From Shewanella halotolerans (lineage in GTDB: Bacteria; Pseudomonadota; Gammaproteobacteria; Enterobacterales; Shewanellaceae), in the NCBI RefSeq assembly GCF_019457535.1, contig NZ_CP080417.1:868001-932000 (forward strand): a DNA stretch of 64,000 bases, read 5' to 3'. The position numbers and the translations under genes were made by a program. This document shows positions 43,422 to 52,830 of this stretch, one piece after another. The notes below the pieces were generated by a model that was not told where the DNA came from, did no database searches, and was given only the letters and a program-made list of their open reading frames with translations. The first letter of the stretch is position 1, and every line of letters begins with the position of its first letter.

Positions 43422-44000
43422 CTAGCCTCGGCAGGTGTCACGATAGAGCTGGTCCGCCAGGGCGTGCAATACCTCTGGCGCCGGCTTGGTATGGGCAAAG
43501 GTTCTGAGCCCGTAGATCCCCATAACGAAATAGCGCGCCAGATGAGCCGCATCTCCCTTAAGTTCTCCCCTGTCGACGGCGCGCTCAAACTGGGTCGTCA
43601 GCGCCTGCTGCCAACTCTCTAGATGCGATTGCACAGCATCTCTTATCATCTCATCTTGCTCGGCCACCTCGTTGAGCGCCTTGGTCAGCAGGCAGGCCTT
43701 GGGCGTATCCTTGCACTGACACTCATCGACTATGCCGGCCAGATACTGCTTAAGCTGCTCGGGGAAGGGGAGCACTGAGCCGAAACAGGCCGTTAGCTCG
43801 GCTTGTCTGTCCTGCCCATATTGTTCTATCACCGCCAGCAAGAGGCCGCGCTTGTTGTCGAAGGCGCAGTAGATGGAGCCAGGGTGTAACCCAGTGGCCT
43901 TGGTGAGATCTTGCATGCTGGTCTTGGCGTAGCCCTTGTCGATAAAGGCATTCATGGCCTGTCTCAGTACCTGCTGGCGATCAAATTCGGCGTTGCGCAT
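43422..44000 (-). CDS. TetR-family regulator, divergent from old yellow enzyme gene
   Basis: A 192-residue protein with helix-turn-helix KTSMQDLTKATGLHPGSIYCAF near residues 25-46 and a C-terminal domain containing a CQCKDT cysteine cluster. The divergent gene encodes a NemA-like enoate reductase and two near-identical operators lie between them, so it is probably the NemR-type electrophile sensor of the locus; redox-reactive cysteines would suit that role. Confidence 0.88.
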   Translation of the reverse strand: MRNAEFDRQQVLRQAMNAFIDKGYAKTSMQDLTKATGLHPGSIYCAFDNKRGLLLAVIEQYGQDRQAELTACFGSVLPFPEQLKQYLAGIVDECQCKDTPKACLLTKALNEVAEQDEMIRDAVQSHLESWQQALTTQFERAVDRGELKGDAAHLARYFVMGIYGLRTFAHTKPAPEVLHALADQLYRDTCRG

Positions 44001-44049
44001 CTTACTCTTTGGCTGCTTGTTGGGGCGATAGATGGGATTGTACTCAATT

Positions 44050-44116
44050 TTGAATGAACGTTCAAAAAAGGTCTTGAATCCTTTTTTGACTGAGAGTATC
44101 TTGAACGCTCATTCAA
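44050..44116. promoter_or_regulatory. paired TetR operators between divergent genes
   Basis: TTGAATGAACGTTCAA at 44050-44065 and TTGAACGCTCATTCAA at 44101-44116. The second is the reverse complement of the first with one mismatch; they lie about five helical turns apart. Confidence 0.75.
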
Positions 44117-44131
44117 GAAAGAGAGCCGATT

Positions 44132-45172
44132 ATGACAGCCGACCTGTTTCAGCCTTATGCGCTTAATGCCAGTATTACCCTCAACAACAAGATCTTGATG
44201 GCGCCGCTTACCCGTTGTCAGGCCGACGATGACCTGGTGCCAACCCAGGCGATGGCCGACTATTATGCTCGCCGCGCCGATGCTGGGCTAATCATCTCAG
44301 AGGCGGTGATCATTCGCCCCGATGGTCAGGGTTATCCTAATACCCCGGGCCTGTTTACCCCAGAGCAGATCCAGGGCTGGCAGCGCGTGACCAGCGCCGT
44401 GCATGCCAAGGGCGGTAAGATCTTCGCCCAGCTGTGGCACACTGGCCGGGTGGCACACTCACACTTTTTCGGTGGCCAGACGGTAGCGCCGTCGGCGGTG
44501 AAGATTGAAGGCACAGTACCGCGTCAGCGTGAGCTGGCCTACGAGACCCCTAAGGCGTTGACCACAGATGAGATTGCGAAGCTGGTGGCCGACTATTCCC
44601 AGGCGGCGGCCAATGCCATAGATGCCGGTTTCGATGGCGTCGAGATCCATGGTGCCAATGCTTACCTCATCGATCAGTTCCTGCACCATGACAGCAACCG
44701 CCGCGATGATGAGTTTGGCGGCACGCCGGAGAATATGGCGCGCTTCCCGCTGGCCGTGGTGGACGCCATCGTTAATCGTATTGGTAATGAGCGCACCGCA
44801 CTGCGAGTGTCGCCGGGCGCCTATGTCAACATGCAGGGCGACAGCCGAGATCGCGCCGTGTTCGATTATTTCTTAGAGCAGCTGGAGTCTCGCAAGCTGG
44901 CCTACCTGCATGTGGGGATCTTCGATGATGCCCTGACCTTCGAGTATCTCGGCGGGCGAGTGTCTGACTATGTGCGTGGCCATTATAGCCAGACCTTGGT
45001 GGGGGTAGGCAGCTATAGCGCCGAGACGGGGGCCCAGGCCATCGCCGATGGCCGCTTCGACCTGCTGGCGATTGGTCGCCCCTTCATCGCTAACCCAGAC
45101 TATGTGGTCAGGGTGCGCGACAGACAGCCGCTGGTGACTTACTCAGACGAGATGTTGGCCGAGCTGGTTTAA
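44132..45172 (+). CDS. old yellow enzyme family NADH:flavin oxidoreductase (NemA-like)
   Basis: A 346-residue FMN-dependent TIM-barrel enoate reductase. Opening APLTRCQADDDLVPT, the active-site HGANAYLIDQFL with the substrate-binding region, HTGRVAH and a late GRPFIANPDYV phosphate-binding end are characteristic. It reduces electrophilic alkenes, quinones and nitro compounds. Divergent TetR gene and double operator indicate induction by electrophiles. Confidence 0.92.
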   Translation: MTADLFQPYALNASITLNNKILMAPLTRCQADDDLVPTQAMADYYARRADAGLIISEAVIIRPDGQGYPNTPGLFTPEQIQGWQRVTSAVHAKGGKIFAQLWHTGRVAHSHFFGGQTVAPSAVKIEGTVPRQRELAYETPKALTTDEIAKLVADYSQAAANAIDAGFDGVEIHGANAYLIDQFLHHDSNRRDDEFGGTPENMARFPLAVVDAIVNRIGNERTALRVSPGAYVNMQGDSRDRAVFDYFLEQLESRKLAYLHVGIFDDALTFEYLGGRVSDYVRGHYSQTLVGVGSYSAETGAQAIADGRFDLLAIGRPFIANPDYVVRVRDRQPLVTYSDEMLAELV

Positions 45173-45255
45173 TCGCGATAGTCGTTTTAGCATTGGCCTT
45201 CAAGCCTAGCCTTTCAAGCCTTTACTTAGGATGAGACAAATAATTGAGACAAATA

Positions 45256-45292
45256 AGAAAGGGCATATCGCGTCGGCGATATGCCCTTTTTA
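45256..45292. terminator. bidirectional intrinsic terminator
   Basis: A 14-bp stem AAAGGGCATATCGC/GCGATATGCCCTTT with a GTCG loop, flanked by A and T tracts. It serves the convergent old yellow enzyme and TonB receptor genes. A 13-bp duplication (GAGACAAATAA) lies just before it. Confidence 0.9.
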
Positions 45293-45317
45293 ATGTCTGT
45301 TAGGGTTCAGCGTAAGC

Positions 45318-47489
45318 TTAGAGCTTCCAGGTAATGGTGGCGCTGTAGTTTGCCGGGGCGCCGTAGAAGGCCTGGGCCCAATAGAGACTGTTGAGGTATT
45401 TCTCGTCGGTCACATTGTTGGCGTTGAGGCTCAGCTGCAGATTGTCATTAAACTGATAGCGGGCCATGAGATCGACGATGGCATAGGCGTCCTGGCGGGT
45501 GATGATCGCCTCGCCCGCATTGGCAAAGCCGTCGCCGACTACGCCCTGGTCGCGGTAGATATCATCTTGCCAGCGCATGTTCATCCCCACAGAGAGGCCT
45601 TCGATGGCGGCCACGTCATAGGTGGCGGCAAGCTTAAGCAGGCGGCTCGGGGTGTAGGCGGCGACAATCTTGGCGTTGTCGTCATTGCCATCGATATCGA
45701 AGTCGGTGAAGCCCAGGCTCAGGTTGAGGCCGTCGAACACCTCACCGGCTACCTCAAACTCATACCCCTTGCTGTTGATACCATCGGCGCCTATGTAGCG
45801 CTGGTCGGTCGGCGGCAGATCGGCGGTGCGGGGATCGGGCACCGCCAGATTAACCTGCTGAATGTCGAAGTAGGCCAGGCTGGCGATCAGGCGGCCGTCG
45901 AACAGCTCGCTCTTGAAGCCTATCTCCTTGCTCTCACCCGTCACGGGGGCCAGCAGGTTGTCGTCGATATCCATCTCGGTTTGCGATTTGAAAGTTTCGG
46001 TATAGCTGGCGTAGGCCACAAGCTCAGGGGTGATACGGTAGACGGCGCCCAGGTAGGGAATAAACTGGCTGTCTTCGACGTCTTGTACCTTGTCGTAGGA
46101 GACGCCTTCGGCCTGCCATTTGTTGAAGCGGCCGCCGGCGATGAAATGGAAGCCGTCGAACAGGTTAAAGCGACCCGTGAAGTAGGCGGCCTGCTGCTTG
46201 GCGCTGACGTCACTGCCTCGTGGGCTGTCGGCAAACACTGGCTTAGGCGTGTTGCCATCCCAGTCGTTGAGATCCGGCATGGCCGGGAAGCCGTTGCCTG
46301 TGGTGTAGTCGTATAGCGAGGTGTCGATATAGTCTACCTTGGCATAGTTCACCCCGGCCACCAGTTGATGGTCGCGGCCAAACAGGCTGAACTCGCCGTC
46401 GACATAGAGATCCACCAGATCATGGCTCTCGTCGAGATCATATTCGCTGCCATAGCCTGTAAGGCCAAGGCCCGTCTCTCTGTCTGGGGTGCCGTAGACG
46501 TAAAAGAGTTCGGTATCTTCATCCGTGCTCTTGTGGGAGTAGGTGGCACGCAGGCGCCAATCGTCGGCGAAGTAGTGGCTCAGCTCTACCACTGTGTTGT
46601 TCTTGATCACCTGCCAGTTCGACCAGTTGGCCGAGGTGTTGGTGGATCTGTCGTAGTTGGTCGGGCTGCCATCAGTGTAGTAGAGCGGCAGGGCGCCCCA
46701 GTTGTTACCTGTGGCATCGTTGTTGATGTAGCTGTGGCTGACCGACAGGCTGGTGTCGTCACTCAGGTTGGCCTCGATGAAGGCATAGAGCACGCTCTTG
46801 TCTGTCTCATAGCGATCGAGGTAGGAGTCTTTCTGCTGTTTCACCGCCACCACGCGGGCGGCAAAGGTGTCGTTGAGGCGGCCGCTGGCATCGGCCTCGA
46901 CTCTGGCGTTGTTGAAGCTACCGTAGCTGGCCTGCAGCTTGAGTTGATTGTCTGAGGTCGGACGCTTACGAATGAAGTTGACCGTGGCCGAGGGATTACC
47001 CACACCTGTCATCAGGCCGTTGGCGCCGCGGATCACCTCGATGCGATCATAGATGGCGGTGTCTTCGTCGGCGTGGTTGTTGCCTGAGGTCAGTGGCAGG
47101 CCGACCCCGTCGATCTGGAAGTTGGTGATGTCGAAGCCGCGGGCCGTGTAGTAGGTGCGGTCCGTCTCGATGCGCTCGACATTGATGCCGGTGGCGCTGT
47201 CCAGGGCGCTGTTGATGTCGTTGAGCTGGAAGTCGTCCAGCTGAGCATCTGTGATCACAGACACCGACTGTGGAATATCTATGATGGCCAGATCCAGGCG
47301 CGAGGCGCCGCCGACAGAGTGGGCATTGTAGCCCTGCACATAGCGGCCGCGAACCTCGATCTTCTCGATATCCTGGTTGTCCTGTTGGCTGTCATTGTCT
47401 AGTTGAGCAGTTTGATTCTCTGCGTGGCCTGGCATAGTCGCCATGCTCAGGGCGCAGAAGATAGCGAGCGAAATAGGCTTAAGTTTCAT
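45318..47489 (-). CDS. TonB-dependent siderophore receptor
   Basis: A 723-residue outer-membrane receptor: signal peptide (about 1-23), a TonB-box-like IEKIEVRGR near 43-51, plug domain with IPQSVSVIT and RGFDITNFQIDGVG, then a 22-strand barrel ending in WKL with terminal hydrophobic residue. The plug resembles ferric-hydroxamate/coprogen receptors (FhuE/FpvA type). It imports ferric siderophores using TonB-ExbBD energy. A Fur-like box lies about 120 bp upstream. No siderophore biosynthesis genes are nearby, so it probably takes xenosiderophores. Confidence 0.92.
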   Translation of the reverse strand: MKLKPISLAIFCALSMATMPGHAENQTAQLDNDSQQDNQDIEKIEVRGRYVQGYNAHSVGGASRLDLAIIDIPQSVSVITDAQLDDFQLNDINSALDSATGINVERIETDRTYYTARGFDITNFQIDGVGLPLTSGNNHADEDTAIYDRIEVIRGANGLMTGVGNPSATVNFIRKRPTSDNQLKLQASYGSFNNARVEADASGRLNDTFAARVVAVKQQKDSYLDRYETDKSVLYAFIEANLSDDTSLSVSHSYINNDATGNNWGALPLYYTDGSPTNYDRSTNTSANWSNWQVIKNNTVVELSHYFADDWRLRATYSHKSTDEDTELFYVYGTPDRETGLGLTGYGSEYDLDESHDLVDLYVDGEFSLFGRDHQLVAGVNYAKVDYIDTSLYDYTTGNGFPAMPDLNDWDGNTPKPVFADSPRGSDVSAKQQAAYFTGRFNLFDGFHFIAGGRFNKWQAEGVSYDKVQDVEDSQFIPYLGAVYRITPELVAYASYTETFKSQTEMDIDDNLLAPVTGESKEIGFKSELFDGRLIASLAYFDIQQVNLAVPDPRTADLPPTDQRYIGADGINSKGYEFEVAGEVFDGLNLSLGFTDFDIDGNDDNAKIVAAYTPSRLLKLAATYDVAAIEGLSVGMNMRWQDDIYRDQGVVGDGFANAGEAIITRQDAYAIVDLMARYQFNDNLQLSLNANNVTDEKYLNSLYWAQAFYGAPANYSATITWKL

Positions 47490-47608
47490 GATCTGTCGTC
47501 ATCTTAGCAAAAGAAGAATAGTGAGGAGCGGTGCAAGACCGCTGGGGACTTGGCACGCCAACCAAATTTACGCAACAAAGGATATACAAAAAAAGTAGGA
47601 TGTTAAAT

Positions 47609-47627
47609 GGGAATGCTTATCATTTAC
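47609..47627. promoter_or_regulatory. Fur-like box upstream of TonB receptor
   Basis: GGGAATGCTTATCATTTAC matches the 19-bp Fur consensus at 13 positions by my alignment. Placement upstream of an iron receptor supports it. Confidence 0.6.
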
Positions 47628-47761
47628 TTTTGTGTCGAATGTAAAGAAAAAAACTGATTTTTCATGCCTGGCGGCCGCTTTGGCCTTTGCATTAGCAAGT
47701 TCGTCGGCTTTTTCTATACTCAGAGGTGTGAACTGGATCAGATTTTTAAGGTGAGGCACCC

Positions 47762-48748
47762 ATGAGAAAAAGCGTAATTGGAGTATCTGGCTTGCTGCTG
47801 ATGTCGGCAAGCGTCCTGGCTTTCGCAGGTCAAGCTGTTGCTGGTCAAGAGCAGGCGAAGACGAGTTCGACCCCGGCCTTCGAGCATGCCAACAGCAACG
47901 CCGCCTTCCTGCGCTGCGGCACCCGTACCCCCTCGGATCTCGAGGTGAAGATGTTGAATGAACACCTCAAGGCCCTGAAGAAGCCGAGCGGTGTGGGTAA
48001 TGGCAACGGTGGCGGCGGTGGCGGCGGTGGTGATGGCGGCACGGGCGGTAACTACACGGCCGTGGGTTATAATATTCCCGTCTATGTCCACCTGATCCTG
48101 AGCAGTAGCGGCGACGGTGATGTGTCTGGTCTGGTTACGGAGCAGATGAATGTACTTAATGATGCCTTCGCCGGTGCAGGTGGCGGCAGCGGCTTCGATA
48201 CCAAGTTCAGCTTCACCTTGATGGGGACAACAAAAACAGAAAACGATGCCTGGTATACCGCGGGGCCAGGCACCAGTGCCGAGCGTGCGATGAAACAATC
48301 CCTTCGTCAGGGCGGCGCCGATACCCTTAACATCTATGTCTCTAATCCAGGTGGTGGCTTGCTGGGCTGGGCGACCTTCCCTACGGACTATGCCAGCAAT
48401 CCTAGTGACGATGGCGTGGTGATCCTTAATCAATCATTGCCGGGCGGTACGGCTTCGCCCTACAACGAAGGCGATACCGCGACCCATGAGGTCGGCCACT
48501 GGCTGGGCCTGTATCATACCTTCCAAGGTGGCTGTAATGGCGGTGACCAGGTTTCCGATACCCCGGCCGAGCGTTCGGCGGCCTATGGTTGTCCCTCGGG
48601 ACGTGATACCTGCCGACGTGACAGTGGGGACGACCCCATCTACAACTTCATGGACTACACAGACGATAGCTGCATGGTCGAGTTCACCCAGGGCCAGTCT
48701 GAGCGCGCCGATACCTTAAGCGGTGCCTATCGCTGGCCGTCTAACTAG
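47762..48748 (+). CDS. secreted zinc metalloprotease, M43 (pappalysin-like) family
   Basis: A 328-residue protein. Signal peptide (about 1-23), a short propeptide, a Gly-rich linker near 79-98, then the catalytic domain with HEVGHWLGLYH (HEXXHXXGXXH, three zinc ligands) and a downstream FMDYTDDSCM Met-turn. Six or more cysteines suggest disulfides in the catalytic domain. Exported endopeptidase, probably for nutrient scavenging or surface processing. A small secreted protein gene begins 4 bp after its stop. Confidence 0.92.
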   Translation: MRKSVIGVSGLLLMSASVLAFAGQAVAGQEQAKTSSTPAFEHANSNAAFLRCGTRTPSDLEVKMLNEHLKALKKPSGVGNGNGGGGGGGGDGGTGGNYTAVGYNIPVYVHLILSSSGDGDVSGLVTEQMNVLNDAFAGAGGGSGFDTKFSFTLMGTTKTENDAWYTAGPGTSAERAMKQSLRQGGADTLNIYVSNPGGGLLGWATFPTDYASNPSDDGVVILNQSLPGGTASPYNEGDTATHEVGHWLGLYHTFQGGCNGGDQVSDTPAERSAAYGCPSGRDTCRRDSGDDPIYNFMDYTDDSCMVEFTQGQSERADTLSGAYRWPSN

Positions 48749-48752
48749 CCTC

Positions 48753-49142
48753 ATGGAAAATTCACTGTTGAAACCGGGCCTATGGTGTCTCGCCATAGGC
48801 CTTTGTTTGTGGGGGAGTCCTTGTTTGGCGGAGCGACTGCGTGCCCCCGACTTCGTGCCCTGTGGCCGTGATCAACTGACCTCATGGCAGGGAGAAGTCT
48901 TTAACTATCACAGGAGCGAGACCCAGATAGCCTTCGGTATTCGCACCGTAGACGGTACCCTGGAGCGCCTGGATATCGCCTACGCGCTAGAGCAGATGCG
49001 GCTCAATGGTGGGCTGTTTACCCTGCCAGACTGGAAACGGCTCGAGCTTTCTCCCGGCGTGCTCAAACCCTCGGTGCGGGTGAGGGTATGGCGCTGCGAT
49101 GAGCAGGGCGCCATTAGCTTCATGATTGACTGGCTGGAGTGA
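48753..49142 (+). CDS. small secreted protein of unknown function, downstream of M43 protease
   Basis: A 129-residue protein with a signal peptide (about 1-26, ending CLA) and a compact domain with two cysteines (PCGRD and WRCDEQ) likely disulfide-bonded. No family recognised. Four bases separate it from the metalloprotease gene, so co-expression is almost certain; it could be an inhibitor, chaperone or accessory protein for the protease. The ATG following the protease stop was preferred over a longer frame overlapping it. Confidence 0.72.
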   Translation: MENSLLKPGLWCLAIGLCLWGSPCLAERLRAPDFVPCGRDQLTSWQGEVFNYHRSETQIAFGIRTVDGTLERLDIAYALEQMRLNGGLFTLPDWKRLELSPGVLKPSVRVRVWRCDEQGAISFMIDWLE

Positions 49143-49152
49143 TCCAGCCAGA

Positions 49153-49182
49153 GCCCTTAATCGCTAAGCTCTTAGTCGCTAA
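49153..49182. repeat. 15-bp tandem duplication spanning a stop codon
   Basis: Two units of GCCCTTAATCGCTAA type; the second contains the stop and last codons of the TauE/SafE gene. Confidence 0.65.
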
Positions 49183-49933
49183 GCATAGCGGCGACGCTGC
49201 CGCAGAGTGTCATCAGAAACAGAAACCACTTGAGTACCTTGGGGCTAACCTTGATTGCCAGCTTGACCGCCAGATGGGCGCCCACCATGGTGCCAGCTGC
49301 CAGGATGAGCCCTGGTAGCCAGAGGATCAGCTCTTCCTTGATGAAGACCAGCAGGGAAGCCAGGGTGAAGAACAGGGTACAGAACACCTTGAGGGCGTTG
49401 GCCCTCACCAGATCATATCTCAGGCTGCCCGCCAGGGCCGCCAGTAAGACGAAGCCTACCCCCGCCTGTACAAAGCCGCCATAGATCCCGGCCAGTGTCA
49501 GCCAGAACCAGGAGCTGGGCGTGTCCTTGACCCGGTTGACCGGGGTGCCCAGCTCGGGCGCTATGATGGCGGGGCGCACTAAGATGATGAGCGCCATCAG
49601 CAGCATGGTGCCGAGCAGCAGGGGTTTAATCAGTGTGCTGGGGGAGTATGCGGCCAGGCCCGCGCCTATGAAGCCGCCGAGTATAGTGGGCAGCAGTATC
49701 GGCCCCTTGTCCTGGGTATCTAGCTTGCCATGCTTGTGAAAGCCTAACAGGGCGGTGATCGATTGCACCGTGACCCCGACCCGGTTGGTAGCGTTGGCGA
49801 CCTCGGCGGGCATGCCCATCACCATGAGTGCGGGCAGGGTGAGGTTGGAGCCGCCGCCGGCCAGGGTATTGATGATGCCAGCCAGAAAGCCGGTGACGAC
49901 CAGCAACAGGCCGTGGGTGAGGGTGATCTCCAT
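49172..49933 (-). CDS. TauE/SafE-family sulfite/organosulfonate exporter-like membrane protein
   Basis: A 253-residue inner-membrane protein with about eight helices in two repeats. The starting LVVTGFLAGIINTLAGGGSNLTLPAL and the internal GGFIGAGLAA and YGGFVQAGVGF motifs mark the TauE/SafE family, which moves small oxyanions or sulfur compounds. Substrate unknown. Its C terminus lies in a short tandem duplication. Confidence 0.88.
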   Translation of the reverse strand: MEITLTHGLLLVVTGFLAGIINTLAGGGSNLTLPALMVMGMPAEVANATNRVGVTVQSITALLGFHKHGKLDTQDKGPILLPTILGGFIGAGLAAYSPSTLIKPLLLGTMLLMALIILVRPAIIAPELGTPVNRVKDTPSSWFWLTLAGIYGGFVQAGVGFVLLAALAGSLRYDLVRANALKVFCTLFFTLASLLVFIKEELILWLPGLILAAGTMVGAHLAVKLAIKVSPKVLKWFLFLMTLCGSVAAMLSD

Positions 49934-49976
49934 GGGTACTCCTTACGCCCTAATGGGGAATGACTCGCTGGATAAG

Positions 49977-50531
49977 TTAGAAACTTGAGCCAGGCTCGGC
50001 GAGAAACGCCAGCTCCTCTTGGGTGGACTCGCGCCCCAAGATGGCATTGCGATGGGGATAGCGTCCAAAGCGGTCGATAATCGCCTTGTGGCGCTGCTCA
50101 AACGCCAGGTTGTTTTCGGCGCCCTCTCGATTAAACAGGATAAGGGCGACCTCGTGGATCGCCTGCGACTCGCTGTGCATGTAGGGCATATAGAGAAAGG
50201 GAACTTGCTTAGGTTGCAGCGCCTTGTCGATGCCGGCGGCCACGGCTTCCTGGGCCAGGGTTAGCGCCATGGGATCGGCGGCGAAGGCTTCTGGCGTATC
50301 CCGGTAGATGTTACGGCTAAATTGGTCCAGCACGATAATCTCGGCCAGACGCCCCTGGGGTGTGGTGCGCCAGTGATAGAGTTCGCCCTGTTTGGCCTGA
50401 GTGAGCAGCTCGCCGAAGCGGGCTTGAATCGTCTTGTCGAAGGTGAGGTCTTTGACAAACCAAGCTTTAGGTTCAATCTCCTCGAACCAGAAGCGAATGA
50501 TGTCATCTGGCGTGTGGGCTATCCTGTTCAT
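49977..50531 (-). CDS. DUF924-family protein
   Basis: A 184-residue cytosolic protein. IIRFWFEEIEPKAWFVKD at the start, LDQFSRNIYRDTPEAFAADPMAL in the middle and YMPYMHSES further on are the DUF924 signature, an all-helical TPR-like family of unknown function. Same strand as the PH-domain gene upstream (37 bp) and the TauE gene downstream, so weakly linked to either. Confidence 0.9.
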   Translation of the reverse strand: MNRIAHTPDDIIRFWFEEIEPKAWFVKDLTFDKTIQARFGELLTQAKQGELYHWRTTPQGRLAEIIVLDQFSRNIYRDTPEAFAADPMALTLAQEAVAAGIDKALQPKQVPFLYMPYMHSESQAIHEVALILFNREGAENNLAFEQRHKAIIDRFGRYPHRNAILGRESTQEELAFLAEPGSSF

Positions 50532-50568
50532 CTCTTCTCCTTCTCTCCAGGCTTATTGCCAGTTCTAG

Positions 50569-52137
50569 CTATATCCAGTTTTTCGGATCTTCTCTGGTCA
50601 AACTTAACGCGGTTTCGGCAATCAATCTAGCCTCTTCGAGGGGAATATAGGGGATCACCAGGGGGCCTGATGCCAGACCTAAGTGCAAGGTGGCCAAGGC
50701 ATTACGCCTCTGCCCCGGCGTCTGTGAGATACAGACATCCTGGGTCTTGCCGAGGGGAACCAGTCGCCAGGTCTGCCCCAGCGCACCTGTGTGGATCCAG
50801 CAGTCATCCCCCTCCAAGCAGTAGCCCCATTGACGATAGTTGAGATAGAGGCCGACAAGCGCCACCAGGGTGAAGCCGGCGACCAGTTCGGTAAAGGGGT
50901 TGAGGCCAAGGATAAGGGTCATCACCACGGGAAGCAGTGCCAGTGGGATGGCGCGGCGCCAAAGCCAGCCGCTGTTTATCCCCTGATAACTGGTGGGCAG
51001 GGAGTTGGCCTTGGCCGCCAGGCTATCGAATCGGCCGAAGGCCTGAGGGATATCTTCACGACTCATGCTGGGGATCAGCAGGTGGCGCTTGGCGAGCTGC
51101 TCCACCTCATTACCTTTTACCTGCTCGAAATGTACCGTCCAGCGCCCGATAAGCCTGCCGATGACGGGCTGCTCGAATCGGACAAGCTGCACCCTGTGCA
51201 GGCGCAGCGCATCTTGCTGTTTTGCCAGTATGCCGCCGGTTCGATGCAGCGTTCCCTGACGCAGGCTGAGGCGATAGGGGTAATACTTGAGCACGGCCGA
51301 GGCGATAGAGATGAGCGAGAGCAGTAGGTAGAGGAGTATTAGCGCGGCCGCTACCGCCAGGATCTGATAGATAAGTCCTGTGGCGATATTGGCCTGATAC
51401 CAGTGCCAGGCTCCCTGCACCATGCTGGTTTGTCCAAGTGATTCCCAGTCTACCTGGCCTATGATGGAGCCGGAGATTATTGAGAGCCAGATGAGGTTGT
51501 TCTGATAGAAGCCGAAGATTAGCAGCTCCTTAAGATCTTTGGCCACCACCAGGCCTTCGCCCTGACGCCAGGATTGCGCACTCGCCCGATTGGCCGTCAT
51601 GCCCGCCTGCTGCGGCTCGCTGGCAAGCGACGGTGTCTCACAATCGGCATAGGTTGTCTCTGTACCTTGCAGTTGGGACTGGGAGGCAAACAGGCGTTTC
51701 TTGAGTTGCATGGCCTGGCGATAGTTGACCGCGGCCAGCACTGCCTCATCTTGCTTGGAGCCGGCCGTCTCCACCACCAGGCTGTAGAGGCCGAGCGGTC
51801 GGAAGTAGAGGGGCTGCTCCAGCCGCACATTTTGGATCTTGTTCAGCGGGATCTCCTGGGCGCGTTTAAACACCAGTCCCTGGCGGATCCCCAGCTTGGC
51901 GTCGCTGAGCCGATAGCGATACTTGGCCCATTGCAGGCTGGCATAGGTCAGAGTGACCAGGACCAGACCCGCGGCGACCAGCAGCAGCCAGGGGGAGTTG
52001 AATCCCCGCTGCCATCCGGTGTAGACCAGGGGGATCAGCGCGTAACCATTGGTCAGCAGCTGGCGTAGGCTGCCGACACTGAAGCTGACGATCGACCAAG
52101 GAGACAGGCTCGCCCACTGGGCGAAGCGTGTACTCAT
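50569..52137 (-). CDS. PH-domain (bPH2/YdbT-like) membrane protein
   Basis: A 522-residue membrane protein with three bPH2-type segments separated by transmembrane helix pairs (near 15-60, 215-270 and 385-420). Repeats show YRLSDAKLGIRQGLVFKRAQEIPLNKIQNVRLEQ and LHRVQLVRFEQPVIGRLIG. It forms a pair with the shorter PH protein encoded 3 bp upstream, as E. coli ydbT-ydbS do. Role in the envelope is unknown. Confidence 0.88.
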   Translation of the reverse strand: MSTRFAQWASLSPWSIVSFSVGSLRQLLTNGYALIPLVYTGWQRGFNSPWLLLVAAGLVLVTLTYASLQWAKYRYRLSDAKLGIRQGLVFKRAQEIPLNKIQNVRLEQPLYFRPLGLYSLVVETAGSKQDEAVLAAVNYRQAMQLKKRLFASQSQLQGTETTYADCETPSLASEPQQAGMTANRASAQSWRQGEGLVVAKDLKELLIFGFYQNNLIWLSIISGSIIGQVDWESLGQTSMVQGAWHWYQANIATGLIYQILAVAAALILLYLLLSLISIASAVLKYYPYRLSLRQGTLHRTGGILAKQQDALRLHRVQLVRFEQPVIGRLIGRWTVHFEQVKGNEVEQLAKRHLLIPSMSREDIPQAFGRFDSLAAKANSLPTSYQGINSGWLWRRAIPLALLPVVMTLILGLNPFTELVAGFTLVALVGLYLNYRQWGYCLEGDDCWIHTGALGQTWRLVPLGKTQDVCISQTPGQRRNALATLHLGLASGPLVIPYIPLEEARLIAETALSLTREDPKNWI

Positions 52138-52140
52138 GGG

Positions 52141-52719
52141 TTAATCCTCGCGCCCGTCGGGGGCTTGATTCTGTGGTGCCTGTTTTTGGGAGGCTTTGGC
52201 CAGCAGATGCTTACGCAGTGGCTCGGCGGTGTCGTCCCCCAAGCCTGGAAGGCTGATCTCGGCGCTGCCGCTTCCTGCGCTGAAGCACTTTAGGGTGTGT
52301 TGATGAAAATAGCGCTCCAGCGGGCCCTGAGACAGGCTGACATGCTGCAGGCGGGTATAGGGCAGGGCGATCTTCTTATGCCAAATCAATCCCTTCTGCA
52401 TGATGAACTCGTGATCGAATACGCCGTAGGCGATAGAGAGGGCGTAGCGATAGCGGCCGTAGCTGACGATACCAGCCAGGAAAAGCAGGCCCGTCACCAG
52501 GGCGATGATCAGGCTGCCCGGCAGGTTGAGCAGGATTGCGGCCAGGGGCGCTATGATCAGTAGCGGCGTGAAGATCAGCAGATTCTCTATCTGCACCTGA
52601 TGCAGATAGGCCTGTTCCAGTGGTGTCAGTGGTACTTCATCTATGGCGATCCAGTCTGGCTGCTCCAGCCGACGCCTGGCCTGCATTGATGCCGAAGTTT
52701 GAGGAGTCACATCTTCCAT
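52141..52719 (-). CDS. PH-domain (bPH2/YdbS-like) membrane protein
   Basis: A 192-residue protein with two transmembrane helices (about 47-90) followed by one bPH2 domain (YRYALSIAYGVFDHEFIMQKGLIWHKK then PYTRLQHVSLSQGPLERYF). First gene of a two-gene operon with the longer paralogue. Divergent from a small helix-turn-helix gene. Confidence 0.88.
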   Translation of the reverse strand: MEDVTPQTSASMQARRRLEQPDWIAIDEVPLTPLEQAYLHQVQIENLLIFTPLLIIAPLAAILLNLPGSLIIALVTGLLFLAGIVSYGRYRYALSIAYGVFDHEFIMQKGLIWHKKIALPYTRLQHVSLSQGPLERYFHQHTLKCFSAGSGSAEISLPGLGDDTAEPLRKHLLAKASQKQAPQNQAPDGRED

Positions 52720-52830
52720 TTGTTATCCTGCGAAAGTTGGCTATTGGCTGACTATAACATCTTTCCTTTGGTTGTCAGCCATTTGCACCTGTTTGTGATG
52801 CTTGTTTTATGTTACAAGATAATAAAAACC

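Noticed and set aside
39440..43424. Zero- and one-base gaps between convergent gene ends as a special arrangement
   Set aside because: The LysR/TetR (39449/39450) and Usp/TetR (43420/43422) junctions are tight but such packing is common in compact genomes.
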